Below, piece by piece: positions 1-6,647 of a stretch of 9,202 nucleotides of DNA. The DNA is from Acidobacteriota bacterium (GTDB lineage: Bacteria; Acidobacteriota; Holophagae; Thermotomaculales; Thermotomaculaceae): positions 1-9,202 of the forward strand of contig JALWHA010000221.1 of NCBI GenBank assembly GCA_027038695.1, in the 5' to 3' direction. Each line of letters opens with the position of its first letter. Within the stretch, counting starts at the first letter, position 1. The translations under genes were made by a program, and so were the position numbers. Below the pieces are notes generated by a model. That model searched no databases. It worked only from the letters and a program-made list of their open reading frames with translations, and was not told where the DNA came from.

Positions 1-1
1 C

Positions 2-79
2 TCCATTCCCGTCGAAAGCAAAGTACGTCGCTCGGATAAACTCTACCGGGTAGTGGATGCCGGCGAGGTGGTGCCGTAG
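2..79 (+). CDS. Possible C-terminal tail of an unidentified gene (5' end outside window)
   Basis: Read from base 2, this strand is open for 25 codons and ends in two consecutive in-frame stops (TAG at 77-79, TAA at 80-82). The peptide ends DKLYRVVDAGEVVP, which looks like ordinary protein, but I do not recognise the family. The segment is clearly richer in G and C than the rest of the window and uses codons such as GTG, GCC, CGG and CCG that are uncommon in the neighbouring genes. It converges tail-to-tail on the broken dnaA with only a few bases between the stops and no visible terminator. It could be a foreign or recombined gene end, a chimeric assembly join, or chance open frame over so short a stretch. 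Confidence 0.3.
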   Translation, partial: SIPVESKVRRSDKLYRVVDAGEVVP

Positions 80-85
80 TAAGGC

Positions 86-694
86 TTATTGCAGTTTTTC
101 GATCTCTTCCCTGTATTTTTCCCTGAATGGCAAAAAGTTGTTTGATTTTACGGCGGAAACATAGTCAAAAAAGAATTTTTCCGCCGAAATCAGAAGTATC
201 TTTTTGTCAGGGAAGATTCGGCAAAAGCTGTGGGCTACGGCATGAAGTAAATGAGTTTTCCCCAACCCCGTATCTCCGTAAATATACAACGGATTGTATA
301 AAACCCCCGGGTTTTCCGCAACCGCTTTACATGTAGCAAAAGCCAATTCGTTACTTGGACCTACCACGAAGTTTTCAAAAGTATAATCTTCGTTTAGTGA
401 TAATTTTGTAAAATTTTTAGATTTACCTGCTCCGGATAAATTCATTGTATTAGATGGTTTGTCTTTTCCTGATGACGATACAAATTCTATGGGGTTATCT
501 ATGTTTGCTTCATATTTTGCTTTTTCAATATATTCCCAATAGTATTCTTTGATAAAATCGGCAACTTCCGGGTCTGAAACACTTACCTTTATTGTCCCGT
601 TTGAGGAGTCTAACTCAACAGTATTTTCAAACCATTCTTTAAACGACTCTTCAGGGATATATGTTTTCAATTTTTCTTTAATTATGTTCCACAT
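86..694 (-). pseudogene. dnaA: Truncated chromosomal replication initiator DnaA (domains I-II and start of AAA+ domain)
   Basis: DnaA normally binds DnaA boxes at oriC and melts the origin in an ATP-dependent way. This 202-residue product keeps domain I (about residues 1-75, starting MWNIIKEKLK), a short low-complexity linker (about 75-100), the conserved YTFENFVVGPSNELA entry to the AAA+ domain (104-118) and an intact Walker A, GDTGLGKTHL (140-149). Family similarity runs through SAEKFFFDY and FREKYR (residue ~195). It then ends abruptly where DnaA proteins continue into Walker B (LLIDDIQF-like). Seven unrelated codons (EEIEKLQ) lead to a TAA. Walker B, the sensor motifs, the arginine finger and the DNA-binding domain IV are absent, so the product is less than half the usual ~440-470 residues and should not work as an initiator. 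The ATG at 692-694 gives a family-typical N-terminus but has only a weak GGA upstream. Composition changes just past the break, so an assembly join is as likely as a true pseudogene. Confidence 0.85.
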
Positions 695-697
695 AAT

Positions 698-729
698 TTT
701 TCCACATTTTTTTCACAGCCTGTTAATAA
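698..729. promoter_or_regulatory. Cluster of degenerate DnaA-box-like 9-mers upstream of dnaA
   Basis: Compared with the consensus TTATNCACA, three 9-mers each differ by one base: TTTTCCACA at 698-706 and TTTTTCACA at 709-717 on the plus strand, and TTATTAACA on the minus strand at 721-729. The first two are in the same orientation, 11 bp apart, starting only four bases upstream of the dnaA ATG. They could serve DnaA autoregulation or be part of an origin. The background is very AT-rich, where one-mismatch matches arise easily, so this is a suggestion from position as much as from sequence. Confidence 0.35.
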
Positions 730-766
730 ATCGTTTGCCATTCGCCAGTCAATAATATCACCGAGA

Positions 767-840
767 AAAAAATATATCAATAATGATTTTTAGAAAAAAA
801 ATTAACATTAACATTTTTAATATATATATATTTTATATGT
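767..840. other. Very AT-rich intergenic tract (possible DNA-unwinding element or promoter region)
   Basis: This stretch between divergent dnaA and htrA is almost wholly A and T. It includes a seven-A run (794-800), a tandem ATTAAC (801-806 and 807-812) and an alternating TA run (about 819-832). Next to a dnaA gene and DnaA-box-like sites it could be the unwinding element of an origin. It may equally just hold the divergent promoters. I could not pick a convincing -35/-10 pair for either gene. Confidence 0.35.
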
Positions 841-910
841 CAAAACGGCACAGCAAAATAGGCATATTTTTTGCATAAATAGAAGCGATAGATTTATTAC
901 GGAGGTGGTT

Positions 911-2359
911 ATGTTAAAGAGGTTAAAGTTCGGATTAAGTATTTTGCTTATCGGTATTGCGGCATTCGGTTGGGGCTATTTTTTCAGAGACATAACAACG
1001 GGTACTAAAACAAAGGTTTATGCTGCTCCGACAAGAAAGATTGTTTCTTTGCCTGATTTTACAAATATTGCGGAAGAGGTAAATCCTGCGGTGGTAACCA
1101 TTGAGTCTACTGTTGTTTTTGAACACCCGGCCATAAATCCGTTTTCCAATGATGATTTTTTCAAGTTTTTCTTCGGACCTGGTTTTCAGCCTCAACCCCA
1201 GCAGCAGAAACAGGAAAATCTTGGTTCAGGCTTTATAATTGCACCGGACGGTTATATAGTGACAAACAACCATGTTATAGATAAAGCAAAAAAGATAGTT
1301 GTAACTTTGAAAAACGGTAAAAAATACGATGCAAAGGTTATCGGGGCGGATCCGGAAATTGATATTGCGCTTTTGAAAATTGACGCCAAAAACCTTAAAT
1401 ATGTCCCGATGGGAGATTCTGACAAGGTTAAGGTCGGAGAGTGGGTGATAGCAATTGGAAACCCTCTTATGTATGACCACACGGTAACAGCAGGGATTAT
1501 TTCGGCCAAGGGGAGAAAGTTAGGTTCCGGTATTGAGTCATTTTTGCAGACCGACGCGGCAATCAATTTCGGAAATAGCGGGGGGCCTCTTGTAGATATG
1601 GCCGGTGAAGTTATAGGAGTTAATACCGCTATTAGCGCACAGGGCCAGAATATCGGGTTTGCCGTTCCAATAAACATGGTTAAAGAGGTCTTACCTGATT
1701 TGAAAAAATTCGGTAAGGTTGAAAGAGGAGCATTGGGAGTTACCGTTTCTAAATTGTCCGATACAGATAAGAAGGCATTCGGTGTAGATTACGGCGCACT
1801 TGTTCAAAGTGTTCAACCGGGTATGGCGGCAGACAGAGCAGGTATTAAACCGTATGACATAATAACCGAGGTTGACGGGAAGAAGGTTAAGACTAACGAT
1901 AGCCTTGTTAAGATAATATCTTCCCATAAGCCTAAGGATAAAGTGAAGATTACTGTAGTACGAAACGGTAAGAAGAAGAATTTTAACGTAGTTCTTGATT
2001 CAAGAAATAATTTTAACGAGTCGGGCAAACCCGGCATTCCTCAAAAAGACGGCAATGCTCCTAAATCAATTAAAGAAAAATTAGGTTTTTCAATTATGGA
2101 TATAACCCCCAGGTTAAAGTATCAGTTGAGACTTCCCGAAGATATTAAGGGGGTAGTAATAACCGATATTGATTCAATGAGCGAAGCCTATGATAAGTTT
2201 CTGAGGGAGGGCACGGTAATTACAGAGTTAAATAGAAAACCAATTCAAAATACTTTTGACTTTGTTAACGAAATTAAAAAAATGAAAAAAGGTGATATAA
2301 TTATTTTGAAAGTGTACCAACAGGGGAGTTTTAGAATTCTGTCTCTGGAGATTAAATGA
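911..2359 (+). CDS. HtrA/Deg-family periplasmic serine protease with two PDZ domains
   Basis: This is an S1C-family protease/chaperone acting on misfolded envelope proteins. Residues 1-5 are basic and 7-23 hydrophobic, giving a signal peptide or membrane anchor; YAA before P40 is a possible cleavage site. The trypsin-like domain carries the full triad: H121 in TNNHVID, D151 in EIDIALL and S223 in GNSGGPL. A Q/P-rich loop (92-102) with preceding phenylalanines resembles the regulatory LA loop. PDZ1 covers about 272-365 (GALGVTV start) and PDZ2 about 390-480, a DegP/DegQ-like layout. At 482 residues the length is typical. The ATG at 911 is chosen because GGAGG (901-905) sits 5 bases before it; the in-frame GTG at 905 overlaps that site. 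It is the first gene of a three-gene overlapping set. The exact paralogue (DegP, DegQ or other) cannot be decided here. Confidence 0.95.
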   Translation: MLKRLKFGLSILLIGIAAFGWGYFFRDITTGTKTKVYAAPTRKIVSLPDFTNIAEEVNPAVVTIESTVVFEHPAINPFSNDDFFKFFFGPGFQPQPQQQKQENLGSGFIIAPDGYIVTNNHVIDKAKKIVVTLKNGKKYDAKVIGADPEIDIALLKIDAKNLKYVPMGDSDKVKVGEWVIAIGNPLMYDHTVTAGIISAKGRKLGSGIESFLQTDAAINFGNSGGPLVDMAGEVIGVNTAISAQGQNIGFAVPINMVKEVLPDLKKFGKVERGALGVTVSKLSDTDKKAFGVDYGALVQSVQPGMAADRAGIKPYDIITEVDGKKVKTNDSLVKIISSHKPKDKVKITVVRNGKKKNFNVVLDSRNNFNESGKPGIPQKDGNAPKSIKEKLGFSIMDITPRLKYQLRLPEDIKGVVITDIDSMSEAYDKFLREGTVITELNRKPIQNTFDFVNEIKKMKKGDIIILKVYQQGSFRILSLEIK

Positions 2360-4146
2360 TAAAAAGATTGTTACCTGTTTTCCTGTTTATAATATCTTTA
2401 AACGGCTGGGCAACCGGCCGTTTTTCTGTTTATATTAACGGTCAAAAGAGCGGAGAGATAATAGTAAAAAGAACGTTAAAAGATAATACGATGATAACCG
2501 AGACGGAAGAGTATTTAACTTTAAAGAGAGGAGATTCTCTCATAAAAAGCAAAAGCCTATTTAAAACTATTGAAAATATAAAGGGGATACCGAAAAAGTT
2601 GATGTTCAAAAATCTTGAAGGACAAACCTCTCTTGTACCTGAATTTAAGGTTATTTTTAAAGAAGGCAAAGCAATTGTAATTACACCTATTGGGAAACAA
2701 ACTTTAGAAGTGGATTTGAGCAAGGTTAAACAGGAGTACGGGGAAGAACTTGTTATTAGAAAAATGATTGAAAAAAATATAAAAAAAACAGAATACCTGA
2801 AGTTTGACCAGAATATACTTAACTTTGACAGAATAACCGTTATTTATAAGGGAGTGGTTTCAGACGGTTACAAAATTATTTTAAAGTCAGCGGCTTTAAA
2901 CACGGAAGAAGAAAGAATAGTGGATAAAAAAGGAAACCTGTTAATATCAACAATGAACTTTGCAGGGTTAACATTTAAGGTTGTAAATACAAAATTAGAA
3001 AAAGGGAATAAGCAAAAGATAAAGGCTGCACAGATCTTTACTCCCTCGTTGATTACAATTCATTCTTTTTTACCGAGAGGTTTTGCGGTATCAGGGATAT
3101 CCTATAGGTTAACCAATTCAAAACCGTACGATTTTACAATAATTGAAACAAAAAACCAGAAGGTTAAAATATTAAATGACAGATCCTGTGTTTTAACGGT
3201 AAAAAGGACAAAACTTCCGAAAAACATTAAACCTGACAATGCTCCTGAATATTTAAAATCTTCCCCAATTATCAACCTTAACAACAACAAACTTGGATCC
3301 ATTGTTAAAGATTTAAAATCCAGAAGCAAAGACACCTACTCGTTTGTCAAGAACACTGTTTCATTTGTTTTCAACTATATACAAAGCAAAAACTTTGACA
3401 ATGTTATGGCTGATACCGATACTATTTTGAAAGAAAAAAGCGGTGATTGTACCGAGCACTCTTTCCTTGCAACAGCAATTTTTAGGAAGGCGGGAATTCC
3501 TGCAAGATGTGTGGTTGGGCTTGTTATGGGAGACAACATCTTCGGTTACCATATGTGGGTTGAAATAAAAGTAAACGGGAAATGGTACCCTGTGGACCCT
3601 ACATTAAACCAGATTAATCCCGACCCCACTCATATAAGGATAGACGAGTTTCCTGTTACCCCTTCAACAATGAAAAATATATACAAAATAATACTTCCGT
3701 TAATACAATCCCTTTCAATTCAGCCTGAAAAGGTTGTATTTTCCAATGGAAAAACAATAAATAACCCGAAAGAAACTTTTGAAAGGATTTTTCAGACAGA
3801 CAAATGGGGATTTGACAAAAGGCGATATATGTACACTCTTTCAAAAAAAGAGGGCATTTTTAATGAAAAAATTTACCTGGGATCCCTTTACTCAAAAAAT
3901 CCATCCGAATTTCAGGCTATCTTGTCTTTTTTCGATAATAAAGAAAAACATTATTCTCAGGATATAAAGGGGAAATACGTAATGTTTTTTGAAGACAATA
4001 ACAAAATATCTTTTGCCTTTGTGCATAATTCGGTTATTATCATTTTTGTTGCCGAAGCAAAGAGGCCTGTTAAAATAGAAAAGTTCAGAAATTTTATTTA
4101 TAACAAAAGTGTTGAGGTAATAAACAGATGTCGGAACGAATTTTAA
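2356..4146 (+). CDS. Secreted transglutaminase-like (papain-fold) protein
   Basis: The 596-residue protein begins with a clear signal peptide (MIKRLLPVFLFIISLNGWAT, cleavage near 19-21), so it acts in the periplasm or outside the cell. A transglutaminase-like core lies at about 325-425, with all three catalytic residues in typical settings: C365 in SGDCTEHS, H399 in GYHMWVEI and D414 in YPVDPT. Bacterial members of this superfamily are usually cysteine proteases, amidases or crosslinking enzymes; the substrate cannot be told. The ~300 residues before the core appear beta-rich, with two similar-looking halves (strand-turn motifs VYINGQKSGEI near 25 and VDKKGNLLIS near 189) resembling beta-sandwich accessory regions of other long bacterial transglutaminases. 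The ~170-residue C-terminal part is not recognised. Its ATG overlaps the protease stop (ATGA at 2356-2359) and its 3' end overlaps the next gene by 19 bp, so translation is probably coupled. Confidence 0.88.
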   Translation: MIKRLLPVFLFIISLNGWATGRFSVYINGQKSGEIIVKRTLKDNTMITETEEYLTLKRGDSLIKSKSLFKTIENIKGIPKKLMFKNLEGQTSLVPEFKVIFKEGKAIVITPIGKQTLEVDLSKVKQEYGEELVIRKMIEKNIKKTEYLKFDQNILNFDRITVIYKGVVSDGYKIILKSAALNTEEERIVDKKGNLLISTMNFAGLTFKVVNTKLEKGNKQKIKAAQIFTPSLITIHSFLPRGFAVSGISYRLTNSKPYDFTIIETKNQKVKILNDRSCVLTVKRTKLPKNIKPDNAPEYLKSSPIINLNNNKLGSIVKDLKSRSKDTYSFVKNTVSFVFNYIQSKNFDNVMADTDTILKEKSGDCTEHSFLATAIFRKAGIPARCVVGLVMGDNIFGYHMWVEIKVNGKWYPVDPTLNQINPDPTHIRIDEFPVTPSTMKNIYKIILPLIQSLSIQPEKVVFSNGKTINNPKETFERIFQTDKWGFDKRRYMYTLSKKEGIFNEKIYLGSLYSKNPSEFQAILSFFDNKEKHYSQDIKGKYVMFFEDNNKISFAFVHNSVIIIFVAEAKRPVKIEKFRNFIYNKSVEVINRCRNEF

Positions 4147-5486
4147 TTGTAGACGATGAAAACAATATCAGGTTAACCTTAAAAACTATTTTAGAAGAAG
4201 AAGGTTACTCCTGTCTTTTGGCATCAAGCGGCAAAGAGGCTGTTGACATAATGGGAAAGAAAGAAGTTGACCTGGTAATAACGGATATATGGATGGAAAA
4301 TATGGACGGGATTGAGCTTATCGAATATATGAAAAAACATAATATAGGCGCTGAGATAATCGTTATTTCCGGTCACGCTACAATTGAACTTGCGGTTAAA
4401 GCCACAAAAAAGGGAGCATTTGATTTTCTTGAAAAGCCACTCTCCTTTGATAAACTGATACTTTCGGTAAAAAATGCGCTTGATAGAAAAAAACTGAAAG
4501 AAAAAAACAAATGGTTATTGGAAGAGTTACGTAAAACTACCCCCTTAATCGGTAGTTCACCTTTGTTTCAAAAACTCCTTGAAGATATTGAATTAGCCGC
4601 ACCGTCGGACGGCAGGATCCTTATCTACGGTGAAAACGGAACAGGCAAAGAGGTTGTTGCCAAAACTATCCATTTTAAATCAAAAAGGTCACATATGCCT
4701 CTGGTTGATGTTAACTGTGCGGCAATTCCCGAAGAATTGATAGAAAGTGAACTATTCGGCCACAAAAAAGGTGCTTTTACCGGGGCAACTTCAAACAAAA
4801 AGGGGAAATTTCTCATAGCAAACGGAGGCACTTTGTTTTTAGATGAGATAGGGGATATGAGCCTCAAAACTCAAGCCAAGGTTTTAAGGGCTTTGCAGGA
4901 AAACGAAATTACCCCTCTCGGAGATACAAAACCTTACCCTGTTGATGTAAGGATAATTGCCGCTACCAATAAAAATCTCCAGGACGAAATAGAAAAGGGG
5001 AATTTCAGGCAGGACCTTTATTACAGGCTTAACGTAATAGAACTCTATGTTCCTTCGTTGAGGGAAAGAATAGAGGATATCCCCCTTCTTGCCGAATTTT
5101 TTATAAAAAAGTTTGCAGTTGAGAAAAAGATTGAACCTAAAGAGATTACAAACGACGCTATGAATATATTGATGTCTTACAGTTGGCCGGGGAATGTCAG
5201 AGAGTTAGAGAATCTTATTGAAAGGCTTATGATAATGGTGTCTGACGACAAAATACTCCCGAAACACATACCGTACCCGGTAAACAAAACCACTGCCGAA
5301 AGTGATGCTTTACTTTCATTAAAGGAAGCAAAAGAAGGTTTTGAAAAAGAATATATATCAAAGGTTTTAAAGATAACCCATTGGAATATCAGTCAGGCTT
5401 CTAAACTTTTAGGGATTGAAAGAAGTTACCTTCATAAAAAAATCAATAAGTACAATATAGAATTTAATGAAAAGATGAATCAATAG
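4128..5486 (+). CDS. Sigma-54-dependent response regulator, NtrC/NtrX class
   Basis: This 452-residue transcription activator has the classic three parts. The receiver domain (1-120) has acidic pocket D9/D10, phosphoacceptor D53 (ITDIW), S81 and K103 (EKP). The AAA+ domain (about 138-370) has Walker A GENGTGKE (168-175), an intact sigma-54 contact loop GAFTGA (215-220), Walker B GTLFLDE (234-240) and the WPGNVREL segment (353-360). A Fis-type helix-turn-helix lies at about 412-445 (WNISQASKLLGIERSYLHKKI). Every key residue is present, so it should hydrolyse ATP and open sigma-54 promoters once phosphorylated. The linker and start of the AAA+ domain (PLIGSSP) look most like NtrX. The ATG at 4128 follows GAGG at 4114-4117 and overlaps the transglutaminase gene. 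No sensor kinase gene is in view, so its partner is unknown. I saw no convincing -24/-12 promoter here that it could regulate. Confidence 0.95.
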   Translation: MSERILIVDDENNIRLTLKTILEEEGYSCLLASSGKEAVDIMGKKEVDLVITDIWMENMDGIELIEYMKKHNIGAEIIVISGHATIELAVKATKKGAFDFLEKPLSFDKLILSVKNALDRKKLKEKNKWLLEELRKTTPLIGSSPLFQKLLEDIELAAPSDGRILIYGENGTGKEVVAKTIHFKSKRSHMPLVDVNCAAIPEELIESELFGHKKGAFTGATSNKKGKFLIANGGTLFLDEIGDMSLKTQAKVLRALQENEITPLGDTKPYPVDVRIIAATNKNLQDEIEKGNFRQDLYYRLNVIELYVPSLRERIEDIPLLAEFFIKKFAVEKKIEPKEITNDAMNILMSYSWPGNVRELENLIERLMIMVSDDKILPKHIPYPVNKTTAESDALLSLKEAKEGFEKEYISKVLKITHWNISQASKLLGIERSYLHKKINKYNIEFNEKMNQ

Positions 5487-5500
5487 TTGATGTAAATCAC
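5487..5500 (+). promoter_or_regulatory. FNR/CRP-family binding site
   Basis: TTGATGTAAATCAC matches the FNR-type consensus TTGAT-N4-ATCAA at nine of ten defined bases. It begins directly after the stop codon of the preceding gene. Its centre (between 5493 and 5494) falls about 41 bp upstream of the start predicted from the -10 at 5522-5527, the usual place for a class II activator. No -35 hexamer is visible at the expected spacing (ACAACG at 5499-5504), which fits an activator-dependent promoter. Which family member binds (FNR, DNR/NnrR, another CRP-like protein) cannot be told; a half-site TTGAT favours FNR over CRP. Confidence 0.6.
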
Positions 5501-5514
5501 AACGAAAAACCGTA

Positions 5515-5533
5515 ACAATGGTATAATCATTGT
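5515..5533. promoter_or_regulatory. Inverted repeat framing the -10 hexamer (possible operator)
   Basis: ACAATG (5515-5520) and CATTGT (5528-5533) are perfect 6-bp inverted repeats around a 7-bp centre that holds the -10 hexamer. The position would suit a repressor that blocks polymerase. There is no following T run, so it is not a terminator. A chance repeat of this size is possible. Confidence 0.3.
5519..5527 (+). promoter_or_regulatory. Extended -10 promoter element of the GYF_2-AIM24 gene
   Basis: TGGTATAAT is a perfect extended -10 (TGnTATAAT, with TATAAT at 5522-5527). The predicted start is near 5534, giving a leader of about 29 nt that contains the GGAGG Shine-Dalgarno at 5551-5555. 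The lack of a good -35 agrees with both the extended -10 and the upstream FNR-like site. Confidence 0.65.
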
Positions 5534-5562
5534 ACATACCAAAATCAATAGGAGGATAAAAT

Positions 5563-6582
5563 ATGTCAGATGCTATCATGTGGTACATTGCCGTGGCTGG
5601 TCAGCAGCAGGGGCCTTTCGGCAAAGAAGATGTTATTAAGAAACTTCAAAACGGGGAATTAGGGCCGGATACCCTTGTATACGCGAACGGGGTAACCTCA
5701 AATTGGGTACCTGTTTCTTCTATTCCAGATTTTGCACAATATCTTGGTGCGCAATCCAATACCCCACCTGTCCCAGCGCAGCAAGTTGCACAGAAGGCTC
5801 ATGTTATTGATTATAAAGTTTTCGGAGATGATCTTCAATTTGTTGAAATTGAATTAGACCCCGGAGAAACAGTTGTTGCCGAAGCAGGGGCCATGATGTA
5901 TATGGAAGAGGGAATCGCAATGGAGGCTAAATTCGGAGACGGCTCAAACGAAAATCAGGGGTTTATGGGAAAACTGTTAAGCGCAGGCAAGAGAATGATA
6001 ACCGGGGAATCCCTTTTTATGACACACTTTACCAATCAGGGAAGCGGAAAGAAAAAGGTTGCATTCGGTGCACCTTACCCTGGAAAGATTGTTCCTGTTG
6101 ATTTAAAGGATGTAGGAGGAACACTTCTTTGCCAGAAAGACGCTTTTCTCTGCTGTGCAAAGGGGATAGCTCTCGGGATTGCCTTTCAGAAGAAAATAGG
6201 CGTCGGATTGTTCGGAGGTGAAGGCTTTATTATGCAGAAAATGGAAGGCGACGGCCTCGTGTTTATGCATGCAGGGGGCACAATAATTGAAAAAACCTTG
6301 TCTTCGGGACAGCAGTTTAAAGTGGATACCGGGTGTATTGTGGCTTATCAGCCTACCGTTAATTACGATGTTCAATTTACGGGTAGTATAAAAACCTCTC
6401 TATTCGGGGGGGAGGGTTTATTCCTGGCTACTCTGACAGGCCCGGGTAAGATATGGCTGCAGTCTCTGCCCTTTTCAAGGCTTGCTGACAGAATCTATTC
6501 CGCAGCCCCCCAAACGGGAGGTAAAAGAGTTGGAGAAGGTTCCATTTTAGGCGGGCTTGGAGACTTTTTAGACGGGGATTAA
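5563..6582 (+). CDS. GYF_2-AIM24 fusion protein (TIGR00266-type)
   Basis: The 339-residue protein joins two recognisable parts. Residues ~6-60 form a GYF_2-like domain (MWYIAVAGQQQGPFG start, W48-V49-P50 later), a small module thought to bind peptides or proteins. A proline/glutamine-rich linker follows (about 62-78). Residues ~80-310 are an AIM24/TIGR00266 domain: AEAGAMMYME (106-115), a GESLFMTHF stretch (148-156) and two glycine-rich LFGGEG repeats (216-221 and 280-285) in the beta-rich fold. The tail is glycine-rich. Mitochondrial AIM24 is linked to inner-membrane organisation; the bacterial role is largely unknown. No signal peptide or membrane segment is seen, so it is probably cytoplasmic. 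The ATG at 5563 is 7 bases after GGAGG (5551-5555); the ATG at 5578 lacks such a site. It stands alone, with its own FNR-type promoter and a terminator. Confidence 0.88.
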   Translation: MSDAIMWYIAVAGQQQGPFGKEDVIKKLQNGELGPDTLVYANGVTSNWVPVSSIPDFAQYLGAQSNTPPVPAQQVAQKAHVIDYKVFGDDLQFVEIELDPGETVVAEAGAMMYMEEGIAMEAKFGDGSNENQGFMGKLLSAGKRMITGESLFMTHFTNQGSGKKKVAFGAPYPGKIVPVDLKDVGGTLLCQKDAFLCCAKGIALGIAFQKKIGVGLFGGEGFIMQKMEGDGLVFMHAGGTIIEKTLSSGQQFKVDTGCIVAYQPTVNYDVQFTGSIKTSLFGGEGLFLATLTGPGKIWLQSLPFSRLADRIYSAAPQTGGKRVGEGSILGGLGDFLDGD

Positions 6583-6608
6583 TATTTAAATTTGATAAAG
6601 AAATTTTG

Positions 6609-6633
6609 AAGGGGGAGAATATCCCCCTTTTTT
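6609..6633 (+). terminator. Rho-independent terminator after the GYF_2-AIM24 gene
   Basis: AAGGGGGA (6609-6616) and TCCCCCTT (6622-6629) form an 8-bp perfect stem with a 5-base loop (GAATA), ending in a run of six T (6628-6633). It starts 27 bases after the stop of the AIM24-type gene and should end that transcript efficiently. Confidence 0.9.
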
Positions 6634-6641
6634 GTTATAAT
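6633..6641 (+). promoter_or_regulatory. Extended -10 of the cheW-like gene (predicted leaderless start)
   Basis: TGTTATAAT is a perfect extended -10 (TATAAT at 6636-6641) that begins in the last T of the preceding terminator. The predicted transcription start, about 7 bases after the hexamer, is the A or T of the ATG at 6648. No Shine-Dalgarno lies between. The -35 position falls inside the terminator stem and does not match a consensus. Confidence 0.6.
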
Positions 6642-6647
6642 TTCACT

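Noticed and set aside
127..336. Open plus-strand frame antisense to dnaA
   Set aside because: It has no ribosome-binding site or family likeness and mirrors a clear DnaA coding frame.
773..784. ATCAATAATGAT palindrome as a second FNR-type site
   Set aside because: The half-sites are inverted relative to the FNR arrangement (ATCA-N4-TGAT rather than TGAT-N4-ATCA).
840..880. Sigma-54 (-24/-12) promoter for htrA around GGCACAGC
   Set aside because: No GC follows GG at the required 10-base gap, so the element does not fit.
905..910. GTG at 905 as the start of the HtrA-type gene
   Set aside because: It overlaps the GGAGG (901-905) that is ideally spaced for the ATG at 911, so the ribosome could not use both.
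1252..1677. Long minus-strand frame antisense to the HtrA protease domain (141 codons)
   Set aside because: It lies entirely within the well-conserved protease gene, with no likeness to a known protein, and is explained as a shadow of that frame.
6606..6647. In-frame ATG at 6606 as the start of the cheW-like gene
   Set aside because: The extra 14 residues would be encoded by the terminator hairpin and the -10 region and do not resemble a CheW N-terminus.
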